Origin: Streptosporangium sp040640155
Lineage (GTDB): Bacteria; Actinomycetota; Actinomycetes; Streptosporangiales; Streptosporangiaceae
Length of the DNA stretch: 64,000 nucleotides
Assembly (NCBI RefSeq): GCF_040640155.1
Contig: NZ_JBFABE010000001.1
Coordinates: 186,001-250,000, forward strand
Direction of reading: 5' to 3'
Under the pieces are notes generated by a model. The model ran no database searches and was not told the origin of the DNA. It saw only the letters and a list, made by a program, of their open reading frames with translations. Positions 23,002-32,235 of the stretch are shown piece after piece (the first letter of the stretch is position 1; each line of letters starts with the position of its first letter). The translations under genes and the position numbers were made by a program.

Positions 23002-25287
23002 GTGAGAGGCGACACTCGCTCGTACGCCGCGGCCCGCAGGGAGCGGGCCGCGGACGTCGACCGCTGGCTGACGGACCTGGTCCGGACCGCCTGCGGCACG
23101 CCGTACGGGCCGGGCGGGGGAACGACGAGGAGCGACGAGCGCGGTGTCCTCGGCACCCTGAGCGGGGTCGCGCTCGTCGCGGTCGGGAGCCTGGGGCGCT
23201 CCGAGCTCGCCCCCGGCAGCGACCTGGACCTGGTCCTGCTGCACGACGGCCGGGACGACGTGGCGCGCATCGCCGACCGGATCTGGTACCCGATCTGGGA
23301 CTCCGGGGTGGGGCTGGATCACTCGGTGCGGACGGTGGACGAGGCGGCCAAGGTCGCCAGGGAGGACCTCAAGGCGGTCCTCGGGCTGATCCAGGCGCGG
23401 CACGTCGCGGGGGATCCGGAGCTGACGCGGTCGGCCCGCGAGATCGTGCTCGCCGAGTGGCGGGCCGACTCCCGGCGTCGCCTGGGCGAGCTGCGCGACG
23501 CCTCGGACAAGCGGGCCGAGGCGAGCGGGGAGCTGGCGTTCCTGCTGGAGCCCGACCTCAAGGACGCCCGCGGCGGCCTGCGCGACGTGCAGGCGATGCA
23601 GGCGGTCGCGGCCGCCTGGGTCGCCTCGGCTCCTGGGCCCAGGGTCCGCGAGGCGTACGAGATCCTGCTCGACGTCCGGCACGGCCTGCACCTGGTGACC
23701 GCGCGCGGCGCCGACCGGCTGGTGCTGCAGGAGCAGGACGCGGTGGCCGGGATGCTCGGGCTGCTCGACGCCGAGGCCCTGATGCGCAGGCTCGCCGAGG
23801 CGGCCAGGACGATCGGGCACTCCTTCGACGCCACCTGGCGTACCGTCGACCGGCTGCTGGCCGGGCCCGCGCCGCGCGGACGGCGCCCGCTGGCCGACGG
23901 GGTCGTCGAGCACGGCGGGGAGGTCGTGCTCGCCCGCGGGGTCGACCCGCGTACGGACCCGGTCCTGGTTCTGCGCGCCGCCGCGGCGGCGGCCGAGGCC
24001 GGGCTGCCGCTGGCGCCCGCCACGGTCACCACGCTGGCCGCGCAGTCGCCGCCGCTGCCCGTCCCCTGGCCCGACGAGGCGCGTGACGCGCTGGTGGCGC
24101 TGCTGGGGGCGGGGCGCGCCGCCGTGCCGGTCTGGGAGGAGCTGGACCAGGCGGGGATGCTGGTCCGTCTGCTGCCCGACTGGGAGCGGGTCCGGTACCG
24201 CCCGCAGCGCAACCCGGTGCACCGCTACACCGTCGACCGGCATCTGATCGAGACCGCGGCCGGGGCGGCGTCGTTCACCCGCGAGGTCTCGCGGCCGGAC
24301 CTGCTGCTCATCTCGGCGCTGCTGCACGACATCGGCAAGGGCTATCCCGGTGACCACTCCACCACCGGTGCCGTGGTCGCCCGCGACATCGGCACCCGGA
24401 TGGGCCTGTCCGCGGCGGACGTGGACGTCCTGGAGACCGTGGTCCGCCATCACCTGCTGCTGCCGGAGACCGCGACCCGCCGTGACCTGGACGATCCGGT
24501 GACCATCTCCCGGGTGGCCGGGGCGGTCGGCTCGCGCGAGGTCCTCGAACTGCTGGCGGCCCTGGCCGTGGCCGACGGCCACGCCACGGGACCGGCCGCC
24601 TGGAACTCCTGGAAGGCCTCGCTGGTCGCCGACCTGGTGCGCCGGGTCCGTTCGGCGCTCTCGGGCACCCCGCTGCGGCCGGCGCCCTCGCTCTCGGTGG
24701 AGCAGGCGTCCCTGGCCCGCCACGGCGGCGGGGCCGTGCGGGTCAACGGGGGAGCGGTAACCGTGGTCGCGCCGGACCGTTCCGGGCTGCTCTGGCGTGC
24801 CGCCGGGGTGCTGGCCGCGCACCGGATGGTGGTCCGCGCCGCCTCGGCGGCCTCGGCCGGGGCGACGGCCGTGATCGAGTTCTCGGTGATCCCCGAGTAC
24901 GGCTCCCCGCCCGATCCGGCCACGCTGGAGGCCGATCTGCGGCTGGTCCTGGCCGGCAGGCTCGACATCGAGCAGCGCCTGGCCAGGAGGACCAGGTCGA
25001 TGCGCCCGGCCCGGGTGCCGGTGGCGCCGCCCCGGGTGAACCTGGTGGACGACGCCTCGAACACCGCGACCGTCGTCGAGGTACGGGCCCATGACCGTCC
25101 GGGGCTTTTGTGGCGGATAGGTAGAGCATTTGGTGAATGTGGCCTTGACGTACGGGCCGCCCGTGTGGAGACTCTCGGCGCAGAGGCGGTTGACGTCTTC
25201 TACGTGGTCGACAGAGCCGGTCGCCCCCTGACCGACGAGGTCCAGAGGGCACAGGTACGGGATCAGGTGCTGGCCGCCCTGCGCTGA
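23002..25287 (+). CDS. glnD: PII nucleotidyltransferase / removing enzyme
   Basis: A 761-residue bifunctional enzyme. The nucleotidyltransferase domain has GSLGR (from residue 62) and SDLDLV (Asp74/Asp76). A GlnD-type middle domain follows (LLEPDLKDARGGLRDVQAMQ), then an HD hydrolase domain (His442/Asp443 in LLHDIGKGYPGDHS) and two C-terminal ACT domains sensing glutamine (VVAPDRSGLLWRAAGVLA and VRAHDRPGLLWRIGRAFG). It adds and removes the nucleotide on GlnK Tyr51. In studied actinobacteria it is an adenylyltransferase. It is shorter than the about 890-residue enterobacterial enzyme, as is usual here. Last gene of the amtB operon. Confidence 0.95.
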   Translation: MRGDTRSYAAARRERAADVDRWLTDLVRTACGTPYGPGGGTTRSDERGVLGTLSGVALVAVGSLGRSELAPGSDLDLVLLHDGRDDVARIADRIWYPIWDSGVGLDHSVRTVDEAAKVAREDLKAVLGLIQARHVAGDPELTRSAREIVLAEWRADSRRRLGELRDASDKRAEASGELAFLLEPDLKDARGGLRDVQAMQAVAAAWVASAPGPRVREAYEILLDVRHGLHLVTARGADRLVLQEQDAVAGMLGLLDAEALMRRLAEAARTIGHSFDATWRTVDRLLAGPAPRGRRPLADGVVEHGGEVVLARGVDPRTDPVLVLRAAAAAAEAGLPLAPATVTTLAAQSPPLPVPWPDEARDALVALLGAGRAAVPVWEELDQAGMLVRLLPDWERVRYRPQRNPVHRYTVDRHLIETAAGAASFTREVSRPDLLLISALLHDIGKGYPGDHSTTGAVVARDIGTRMGLSAADVDVLETVVRHHLLLPETATRRDLDDPVTISRVAGAVGSREVLELLAALAVADGHATGPAAWNSWKASLVADLVRRVRSALSGTPLRPAPSLSVEQASLARHGGGAVRVNGGAVTVVAPDRSGLLWRAAGVLAAHRMVVRAASAASAGATAVIEFSVIPEYGSPPDPATLEADLRLVLAGRLDIEQRLARRTRSMRPARVPVAPPRVNLVDDASNTATVVEVRAHDRPGLLWRIGRAFGECGLDVRAARVETLGAEAVDVFYVVDRAGRPLTDEVQRAQVRDQVLAALR

Positions 25288-25414
25288 GCGGGGCGGTCCT
25301 TTCTCGTCGCCTTCGTAACGATTAAAGTCGATATGTCGGTTTTGCTGATTCTTTTGCGTGACCTTGTGGTCTCATATTGTCCACTTGTGTCGTGATTGAG
25401 GAGTAGCGAGAGCG

Positions 25415-28363
25415 GTGACGACGGCCACATCCGAGAGTGCTCGGCCTGCTGCGTCCGGCGCGTCCGGCCGCCCCCGGCGGCTCGCCGCCCGCTTCGGCCT
25501 GAGGAACTGGCGGGTGCGCTCGCGCCTCACGGCCCTGATCCTGGTCCCGACCGCGGTGGGCGTCGTGCTCGCCGGGGCGCGCGTGGTGGCCTCGGTCGAG
25601 GACGTGTCCGGACACCGGCGGACCGCCGCCGCGGCGGAGCACTCCGACACCCTCCGCGCTCTCGCCCAGGGGCTCGGATCGGAACGTGACAGGGGGGCCT
25701 GGGCGTCCTTCCAGCCCTCCAACGCGAGCCTGAAGGCGAACGCGGAGGCCCAGCGCAGGGCGGTGGACGCCCTGGTCGCGAAGGCGCTGCCGGCCCTGGC
25801 GACCATCGACGCCTCCTACGGGAGCCGGGTCGTGGAGGCCGCCAAGGACGCGACGTACCAGCTCAAGGGCCTGGAGGAGCTGCGCGGGCTGCCGGGCACC
25901 GCCCGCTTGGAACGATACAGGTTCATGATCTCCCCGCTGCTCCGGCTGCACGAGGAGCTCACGCTGGTCAGCGACGACTCGGAGATCATCGGCAACACCC
26001 GCGCGCTCAGCGCGCTGGCGTACGCCAAGGAGGAGGTCTCCCGGCAGCGCGTCCGCCTGCTGGCGGGTTACTACGCGCCCTCGCTGATCGACGCGCAGGA
26101 GATCGAGGAGTTCATCGCCTCACGCTCCCGCATGGGGGAGTTCACGGCGGACTTCGGCGTCGAGGCGAGCCCGGCCAACAGCAGGCTCCTGGCCGCCGCG
26201 CTGATCGACGAGCGGGCGCACCGGGCCGAGCTGACCAAGGCCAGGGTGATCGCGCTCGCCGGGAATCCCGCCCACACCGGGCGGCTGCTCTCGGACTTCA
26301 ACGAGGTCAGGCAGTGGTTCTCGGACAACGCCACGATCCTGGAGCGCATGCGCAAGGTCGAGACCGAGGTCGCCGCCGCCGTGGTCATCCGGGCCCGCAT
26401 GCTGGAGGAGACCGAGCAACGCGACGCGATCATCACGTCCGCGCTGATCCTCCTGATGCTCCTGCTGGTCCTCGGCCTGACGATCGTCATCGCCCGCTCG
26501 ATGGTGGCGCCGCTGCGCCGGCTCCGGGCCGAGGCGCTGGAGGTGGCGGGCTTCAGGCTTCCCGACGCCGTGCGCCGGCTGCGGCTCTCCGGCGAGACGC
26601 GGACGCCCGACGTCGCCCCCATCTCCGTCGAGACCGGCGACGAGATCGGCGAGGTCGCCCGCGCCTTCGACGAGGTCCACCGGCAGGCGGTCCGGCTGGC
26701 CGCCGAGGAGTCCGAGCTCCGCTCCAACATCAGCGCCATGTTCGTCAACCTGTCGCGCCGTACGCAGACCCTGGTCGAGCGGCAGATCTCCCTGATCGAC
26801 GGCCTGGAGAAGGGCGAGGAGAACGGCGGCCGGCTGGCCGACCTGTTCCGCCTCGACCACCTGGCCACCCGGATGCGGCGCAACTCCGAGAACCTCCTGG
26901 TCCTCGCCGGTCACGAGCCGGCCCGCAGGCGCAGCCGGCCGGCCAAGCTCATCGACGTCGTGCGCGCCTCCCTGTCGGAGGTCGAGGGCTACGAGCGGGT
27001 CCAGGTCAAGGTGCACCGGACGATCTCGATCACGGGCGCCGCCGCCAACGACATCGTCCACCTGGTGGCCGAGCTGGTGGAGAACGCCATCCAGTTCTCG
27101 CCCAGGGAGAGCCCGATCACGGTCTCCAGCAGCATGATCGAGGGGGGCGGGGCGCTGCTCGCGGTCAGCGACCCGGGCATCGGCATGACGCAGGAGGAGC
27201 TCTTCGAGGTCAACCGCCGCCTGGCCGACCCACCCGTCGTCGACGTCTCGGTGTCGCGGCGGATGGGGCTGTTCGTGGTCGGCCGCCTGGCGCTGCGCCA
27301 CGGCGTCCGGGTCCAGCTCCGCCCGCAGGAGGGCGGCGGCACCGTCGCCATGGTGCTGTTCCCGGCGGAGATCGTGATCCAGGAGGTCCGGCCGGTGCGG
27401 ACCCCCTCCTGGGGCGCGGATCAGGGCACGTCGCACGATCTCGGGTCCCAGCCGCAGGCGGGCGCGCTCCCCGCGGCCGCGCGGGACTCGTTCGGGCGGT
27501 CCTCGTACGAGCAGCCGTTCGGGCAGGGCTCGTCCGGGGAGGCCTCGCTGCCCGGCGGCTCCTCGTTCGGGCGGGATCCGCTGCCGGTCGAGCACACGCC
27601 GCAGGAGTGGGCGGCGCCCGCGGGGGTGACGGGCGACGGACCGCCCCTGCCCAGGCGGGGGGCCGGCGGCGCCGGCGGCAACGGTAACGGGCACGTCCCG
27701 GCGCCGGTCGATCCGGGCCGGTCCTCGTACGCGTACGGCGAGAGCGCGGAGGCGCTGCCGGCGGCGAGCGTCTCCCCGTTCGAGGCCGAGCAGGAGGAGT
27801 ACCTGCCCATCTTCGCCTCGATCGAGTCGGCCTGGTTCCGCCGGGCGGGCGAGCAGGGCGAGCAGGGCGAGCAGGGCGAGCAGGGCGAGCAGGGCGGCGA
27901 GGAGGAGGGGGGCCGGCCGGTGGAGGTCCCGTCCTCCGGTCCCGGGACGGACGCCGCCTACGGGACGGGGCCGGACGAGGGGGAGGAGCGGACCCCCGCG
28001 TCCGGTGTGCCGGTCCGCGATCCGTCGTCCCCGGCGGCCCACGAGCCGGACGGGGAAACGGCGGCACGGGAGGACGACGGCCGGGACGGCTGGAGCACCC
28101 CCGCCGACGCGGGCTGGCAGGCCGCACGGGCGGCGAGCGACCCCTCACTCGGCGGGATCACCGCGGCGGGCCTGCCCAAGCGCACGCCCCGCGCGAACCT
28201 GGTGCCGGGAACCGCCGCGGCGCCCTCCTCCCCCGTGCCGTCGCTCTCGCCCGAGAGGGCGCGCAGCCGGCTGTCGAGTTTCCAGCAAGGTGTGCGGCGG
28301 GGCCGCGCCGAAGTAGTCGAGACCACCACCGGGCGACCGGGGGACAGGGAGGAGGGCTCGTGA
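25415..28363 (+). CDS. Conservon 1 sensor histidine-kinase-like protein (CvnA)
   Basis: A 982-residue membrane protein. It has an N-terminal helix (about 38-58), an extracytoplasmic helical sensor region to about 335, a second membrane helix (about 338-360), HAMP, a DHp-like segment with His482 in LDHLATRMRRNSENLL, and a GHKL ATPase: N-box ELVENAIQFSP (from Glu553), G1 DPGIGM (Asp586) and GLFVVGRLALRHGV. The disordered C-terminal tail of about 320 residues includes five EQG repeats, a YLPIFASIESAWF motif, GLPKRTPRANLVPGTA and RLSSFQQGVRRGRAE. In Streptomyces, Cvn proteins form a membrane complex resembling a receptor-G-protein unit. No response regulator is encoded. The GTG start overlaps nothing; cvnB follows by GTGA overlap. 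Confidence 0.92.
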   Translation: MTTATSESARPAASGASGRPRRLAARFGLRNWRVRSRLTALILVPTAVGVVLAGARVVASVEDVSGHRRTAAAAEHSDTLRALAQGLGSERDRGAWASFQPSNASLKANAEAQRRAVDALVAKALPALATIDASYGSRVVEAAKDATYQLKGLEELRGLPGTARLERYRFMISPLLRLHEELTLVSDDSEIIGNTRALSALAYAKEEVSRQRVRLLAGYYAPSLIDAQEIEEFIASRSRMGEFTADFGVEASPANSRLLAAALIDERAHRAELTKARVIALAGNPAHTGRLLSDFNEVRQWFSDNATILERMRKVETEVAAAVVIRARMLEETEQRDAIITSALILLMLLLVLGLTIVIARSMVAPLRRLRAEALEVAGFRLPDAVRRLRLSGETRTPDVAPISVETGDEIGEVARAFDEVHRQAVRLAAEESELRSNISAMFVNLSRRTQTLVERQISLIDGLEKGEENGGRLADLFRLDHLATRMRRNSENLLVLAGHEPARRRSRPAKLIDVVRASLSEVEGYERVQVKVHRTISITGAAANDIVHLVAELVENAIQFSPRESPITVSSSMIEGGGALLAVSDPGIGMTQEELFEVNRRLADPPVVDVSVSRRMGLFVVGRLALRHGVRVQLRPQEGGGTVAMVLFPAEIVIQEVRPVRTPSWGADQGTSHDLGSQPQAGALPAAARDSFGRSSYEQPFGQGSSGEASLPGGSSFGRDPLPVEHTPQEWAAPAGVTGDGPPLPRRGAGGAGGNGNGHVPAPVDPGRSSYAYGESAEALPAASVSPFEAEQEEYLPIFASIESAWFRRAGEQGEQGEQGEQGEQGGEEEGGRPVEVPSSGPGTDAAYGTGPDEGEERTPASGVPVRDPSSPAAHEPDGETAAREDDGRDGWSTPADAGWQAARAASDPSLGGITAAGLPKRTPRANLVPGTAAAPSSPVPSLSPERARSRLSSFQQGVRRGRAEVVETTTGRPGDREEGS

Positions 28364-28782
28364 CGCCCCTGAGTCATGAGGCGCGCAGGTTCGACTGGTT
28401 GATCACCGAGTTCGTCCGGGGCACGCCCGGTGTCGCGCACGCGGTGTGCGTCTCCGCCGACGGGCTGAGGATCGCGAGCTCGGAGGGGTTCCCGGGGGAC
28501 AGGGCCGACCAGCTCGCCGCCGTCGCGGCCGGTCTGCTCAGCCTGACCGTGGGGGCCTCCAGGGTGTTCGAGGGGGGTGCGGTCACCCAGACCGTGGTGG
28601 AGATGGAGCGGGGCCTGTTGCTGGTGATGGCCATCAGCGACGGTTCCTGTCTCGCCGTGCTGGCCTCGCCCGACTGCGACATGGGCCTGGTGGCGTACCA
28701 GATGACGCTGCTCGTCGAGCGGGTGGGGCAGGTGCTCACCCCGGCGCTCCGCGCCGAGCTGCAGTCGGCCCGGGGCCGTTAG
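28360..28782 (+). CDS. Conservon 1 roadblock/LC7 protein (CvnB)
   Basis: A 140-residue roadblock/LC7 domain protein (GVAHAVCVSADGLRIASSEG, then the helix RADQLAAVAAGLLSLTVGAS, then MERGLLLVMAISDGSCLAVL). The fold resembles MglB, the partner and GTPase-activating subunit of the Ras-like MglA, so it probably acts on the CvnD GTPase encoded downstream. Starts at a GTGA overlap with cvnA. About 75 % of positions look the same in the two paralogues at 42.9 and 51.9 kb. Confidence 0.93.
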   Translation: MTPLSHEARRFDWLITEFVRGTPGVAHAVCVSADGLRIASSEGFPGDRADQLAAVAAGLLSLTVGASRVFEGGAVTQTVVEMERGLLLVMAISDGSCLAVLASPDCDMGLVAYQMTLLVERVGQVLTPALRAELQSARGR

Positions 28783-28815
28783 TGGCCGCCTCCGGCCCGC
28801 CGGCGGGGCAGGCCC

Positions 28816-29178
28816 GTGCTCGGGAGTGACGCGGCCGGGGACGACGAGCCCCTGTTCCGCCCGTACGCCGTCACCGGCGGCAGGTCCGAGCCCCGTTTCC
28901 ACCTGGCGATCGAGACACTGGTCTCCTCCTCCTTCATCATGGAGGAGGATCTGGCTCTGCTCACACCGGAGCAGGATGCCATCATCGGACTCTGCCGCTC
29001 GTACCGTTCGGTCGCCGAGATATCGGCGTTGCTGAGGGTTCCGCTCGGCGTGGCCAGGGTGTTGGTGGCGGATATGGTCGACGAGGGTCTCGTCCGGATC
29101 CACCAGCCGCATCTCGACGAGGGACGACCGGATCTCAACATGCTCGAAAGGGTGCTCAGTGGACTTCGCAGGCTCTAG
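28816..29178 (+). CDS. Conservon 1 DUF742 protein (CvnC)
   Basis: A 120-residue DUF742 protein: N-terminal FRPYAVTGGRSEPRFHLAIETL, then a winged-helix-like core SYRSVAEISALLRVPLGVARVLVADMVDEGLV, ending in LNMLERVLSGLRRL. The helix-turn-helix resemblance suggests DNA or protein binding; its biochemical role is unknown. GTG 28816 lies 33 nt after the cvnB stop. The last 20 nt overlap the start of cvnD in another frame. Confidence 0.9.
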   Translation: MLGSDAAGDDEPLFRPYAVTGGRSEPRFHLAIETLVSSSFIMEEDLALLTPEQDAIIGLCRSYRSVAEISALLRVPLGVARVLVADMVDEGLVRIHQPHLDEGRPDLNMLERVLSGLRRL

Positions 29179-29746
29179 CCAGGGCGGCCTGACGTCGACA
29201 AAGATCGTTGTCGCGGGTGGGTTCGGCGTCGGCAAGACCACGTTCGTCGGGTCGGTGTCGGAGATCGTGCCGCTGACCACCGAGGCGGTCATGACCGACG
29301 CCAGCGCCGGGGTCGACGACCTGGGGCTGACGCCGCACAAGACCACCACGACGGTGGCGATGGACTTCGGCCGGCTGTCGCTGGATCGCGACCTGATCCT
29401 GTACCTGTTCGGCACGCCCGGCCAGCACCGGTTCTGGTTCATGTGGGACGACCTGGTCCGCGGCGCGATCGGCGCGGTGGTCCTGATCGACACGCGGCGG
29501 CTGGCCGACGGCTTCCCCGCGATCGACTACTTCGAGGAGGCCAGGCTCCCCTTCGTCGTCGGCATCAACGGCTGGAACGGGGAGTTCCCCCACGACGAGG
29601 AGGAGGTGCGCGAGGCGCTGACGCTGGCCCCGCACGTCCCGGTCGTGCGGACCGACGCCCGTTCCCGGGAGTCCGTCAAGGGCACGCTGATCACCCTGGT
29701 CGAGCACGTGCTGCGGGTCCGCACGGCGTACGGGACCTCGGTGTAG
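29159..29746 (+). CDS. Conservon 1 Ras-like small GTPase (CvnD)
   Basis: A 195-residue P-loop GTPase with Walker A GGFGVGKTTF (20-29), switch II FGTPGQHRFWFMWD (a DxxG variant with Gln), and a diverged G4 (NGWNG rather than NKxD), typical of the conservon ATP/GTP-binding family. It should cycle nucleotides under the control of CvnA/CvnB. GTG 29159 lies within the end of cvnC; the 20-nt overlap is exactly conserved in all three conservons here. Confidence 0.93.
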   Translation: MDFAGSSQGGLTSTKIVVAGGFGVGKTTFVGSVSEIVPLTTEAVMTDASAGVDDLGLTPHKTTTTVAMDFGRLSLDRDLILYLFGTPGQHRFWFMWDDLVRGAIGAVVLIDTRRLADGFPAIDYFEEARLPFVVGINGWNGEFPHDEEEVREALTLAPHVPVVRTDARSRESVKGTLITLVEHVLRVRTAYGTSV

Positions 29747-29827
29747 GACCCGCGGGCGGGGCGGCCTCGGCCGGGTCCGGCGGTCGCGCGGGCCCGCCGG
29801 CGGTTCGCGCCCGGCCGCGCCGGTGCG

Positions 29828-30796
29828 TCAGTTCGTCGGCTCGGGGGTGAGCCACCAGCGGGCCGCGACGAGTTCGGGCACCAGCGTCTCGGTCAGCAGC
29901 GCGACGTCGGGGTCGTCGTCGTGCCGGTAGCGGATCGAGGCCGCGGCACCGGGCAGGTCGCCGCCGACGGTCAGGACGGTCGAATTCCGCTGCCGGATCC
30001 AGTCCATGGCCTGCTCGTCGTACCGGGAACCGGGGAACAGGACGGCGCGGTAGTCGAGGGTCTTGGTGAGGTAGACGTCCACGTGGGCCCAGTCGCCGGT
30101 CTCGCAGGCGTCGGCGGGCCTGCGCGGGCCCTCGCGGAACATCAGGGCCGACTGCTCGGCGGAGGACAGGCGCTCGGCCGGGGCGATCGTGTAGACGCCG
30201 TGCGGGCCGTCGAGCAGGGCCGCCGCGTCCTCCAGCCACTCCCCGCGCCGGTCCAGCAGGTCGGCGGTGGCCTCGGCGGTACGCAGCAGCAGGCCGGGCA
30301 CGTCCAGGACGGAGCCGGTGAGGCGCGCGGTGAGCGCCAGCAGCAGGGCCAGGGTGTGCTGGAAGGTCCGGCAGGACACGCCGCCGCGCTCCTCGCCCGC
30401 GAGCATCGGCACCACCAGGTCGGCGCCCTCGGTGACGGGGGAGTCCGGGGCGTTGGTCAGCGCGAGCACGAGGGAGCGGCCCCGGTGGCGGGCGACCGCG
30501 TCCAGGGTCTCCCGGCTGCCGCCGGTGGCGGAGATCGCGACCACCAGGGTCCCGGGACCGGGCGGGTAGGACGACGCGGCGGAGGCGTACTCGGCCACCG
30601 CGTCCACCCCCGCCGCCCGCAGCCGCAGCGCGGCCACCCGGGCGGCGTAGCGGGAGCTGCCCATGCCCAGCAGGAGCACCCGCCGGACCGGCGCGGGGAT
30701 CGACGGGAACGGGTCGCCCTCCGCCAGGGCGTCGGCCAGGCGGGCCAGCGCCGTGGGCTTGGCCTCCAGGTCGGCGAGGTAGAGGTCGGGGATCAC
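29828..30796 (-). CDS. SIS-domain sugar-phosphate isomerase/deaminase-like protein
   Basis: A 322-residue protein with two SIS domains like the isomerase half of GlmS. The first carries LLLGMGSSRYAARVAALRLRAAG and VVAISATGGSRETLDAV; the second carries FREGPRRPADACETGDWAHVDVYLTK. There is no glutaminase domain. It lies 130 nt after the glucosamine-kinase-like gene on the same strand. A role on glucosamine-6-phosphate (deamination or isomerisation to the fructose form) is inferred. GTG start at 30796. Substrate specificity is not proven by the sequence. Confidence 0.8.
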   Translation of the reverse strand: MIPDLYLADLEAKPTALARLADALAEGDPFPSIPAPVRRVLLLGMGSSRYAARVAALRLRAAGVDAVAEYASAASSYPPGPGTLVVAISATGGSRETLDAVARHRGRSLVLALTNAPDSPVTEGADLVVPMLAGEERGGVSCRTFQHTLALLLALTARLTGSVLDVPGLLLRTAEATADLLDRRGEWLEDAAALLDGPHGVYTIAPAERLSSAEQSALMFREGPRRPADACETGDWAHVDVYLTKTLDYRAVLFPGSRYDEQAMDWIRQRNSTVLTVGGDLPGAAASIRYRHDDDPDVALLTETLVPELVAARWWLTPEPTN

Positions 30797-30842
30797 GTGC
30801 TCTCCTTCGTCGGGAACGCGGGCGCGGGCACCGGCCGGGACC

Positions 30843-30875
30843 GGGGGACGGCGGGGGCGGCGGGGGAACCGGGGG
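30843..30875 (+). other. G-quadruplex-type motif
   Basis: Four runs of five G (30843-30847, 30853-30857, 30862-30866, 30871-30875) with loops of 5, 4 and 4 nt on the plus strand, in the gap between the kinase-like and SIS genes. The mRNA, read from the minus strand, is C-rich; the G-rich strand is the template. Confidence 0.75.
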
Positions 30876-30926
30876 CGGTGAAGGCACCGAGGGGGGCGGG
30901 GGCGCCGGTGGCGCCGGGGGAGGGGG

Positions 30927-32105
30927 TCACGGGTATCGGGAGCGCAGCACGCCCATCGGGGCGTAGCGCCAGCGGGGCAGGTGCCGGGCGGCGTAGACCA
31001 GCTCGCGGCACTCCTGTTCGATCTCGAAGGCGCCCAGCAGGGAACGGTCCAGCGGGGCGGCGTGCCCCAGCGCGGTCAGGCGCTCCCGGTAGGCGCCCTC
31101 CAGGGCGGCGCGGGACGCGGCGGCCCATCCGGCGATCTCCGAGGGGGAGGCGCCGCGGCGCAGGATCGCGACCTGGCCGACGTGTTCGAGGCTCGTGGTG
31201 AGCTGGGCGAGGTCGCGGGCGGCGGGCTGGAAGGGGTCGGCGCCGGTGACGGTCGGGTTCCCGTCGAAGTCGATCACCGCGTACCCGTCCCGCCAGCGGA
31301 GCACCTGGCCGACGTGCAGGTCGCCGTGGATGCGGATCAGCGGGACGGGGCCCGGGGAGCTCAGCGGGGCCAGGGCCGCGCGGAGCGTGCCGGCGCGGGC
31401 GGCCAGCCAGTCGCCGTCCTCGCCGCCGGTCAGGGCGAGCGCCTCCCGCAGCGCCTCCTCCGCCCGGAGCCACCAGGGGCTCTGCCCGGCGGCGGGTACG
31501 GGCGCGGCGCGGCGCACCGGGTCGGGGAGGACGGGTGAGGGGGTCGCCATGGCCGCGTGCAGGTCGGCGGCGAGGGCGCCCAGGTCCGCGGCGAAGGCGG
31601 TGGTGCCCGCGACGGCCTCGTCCACGCACCACTCCCAGCCGTCCCGGGCGCCGGGCAGGTAGGCGGTGACCAGGGCCACCAGCGACTCGGAGCCGTCGGC
31701 GGCGCGGCGCGAGACGGACGCGTACGGGGTGGCGGTCGCGGTGAAGCCGGTCGCCGTCAGGTGGGCGAACACCTCGGGCGCGGGCTGGGGGAACGGCGCG
31801 GGCGGGGTGAGCCACTTGACCACCACCCGCTCGCCGACGACCACGGAGCGGTTGGTCTGATCGACGTCGAAGCCACGCTCGGCCGCTCCGGGGGCCCCGG
31901 GGGCCTGGGGTGACGATGACGATTGAGTGTCGATTGAAAGACGCTCGTGGATCGCGTCGGGGAGCGGCCGGAAGTGCCGCACGGCGAACGGACCGGTCTT
32001 CTCGCAGGTCAGAGCGGTGAGCAGGGCGGCGGTCCGTCCGTCGCCGGCCTCGGGAACCGTGTCCAACTTGTCCCAGATTGAACATGGATTTAACAAGCGG
32101 ACCAA
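30927..32105 (-). CDS. Maltokinase/aminoglycoside-phosphotransferase-fold kinase, probable glucosamine kinase
   Basis: Up to 392 residues. The kinase core runs from SVVVGERVVVKWLTPP (nucleotide-binding Lys) through IRIHGDLHVGQVL (catalytic Asp) to YAVIDFDGNP (metal-binding Asp) and a C-terminal EIEQECRELVYAARHLPRWRYAP. Actinobacterial glucosamine kinases of this fold are known and are found with SIS-domain partners, as here. Phosphorylation of glucosamine at C6 is therefore inferred. The start is uncertain: TTG 32105 is followed by a rare TTA codon and no ribosome-binding site, so translation may begin downstream. Confidence 0.75.
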   Translation of the reverse strand: MVRLLNPCSIWDKLDTVPEAGDGRTAALLTALTCEKTGPFAVRHFRPLPDAIHERLSIDTQSSSSPQAPGAPGAAERGFDVDQTNRSVVVGERVVVKWLTPPAPFPQPAPEVFAHLTATGFTATATPYASVSRRAADGSESLVALVTAYLPGARDGWEWCVDEAVAGTTAFAADLGALAADLHAAMATPSPVLPDPVRRAAPVPAAGQSPWWLRAEEALREALALTGGEDGDWLAARAGTLRAALAPLSSPGPVPLIRIHGDLHVGQVLRWRDGYAVIDFDGNPTVTGADPFQPAARDLAQLTTSLEHVGQVAILRRGASPSEIAGWAAASRAALEGAYRERLTALGHAAPLDRSLLGAFEIEQECRELVYAARHLPRWRYAPMGVLRSRYP

Positions 32106-32235
32106 ACTTTCCAGGGGTGATGTCGGGGGCAGTCTTGCTCAAGTTAATGTTGACTGCAACACTCCTGCTTTGGTCTGCCGTGTCCCCTCACGGCCGGTCT
32201 ACCCCACTTACCTGATTTCTTAAGGAGTAGCGGCC

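Noticed and set aside
22576..25092. 838-codon minus-strand open frame opposite glnK/glnD
   Set aside because: Shadow frame; GlnD domains are all on the plus strand.
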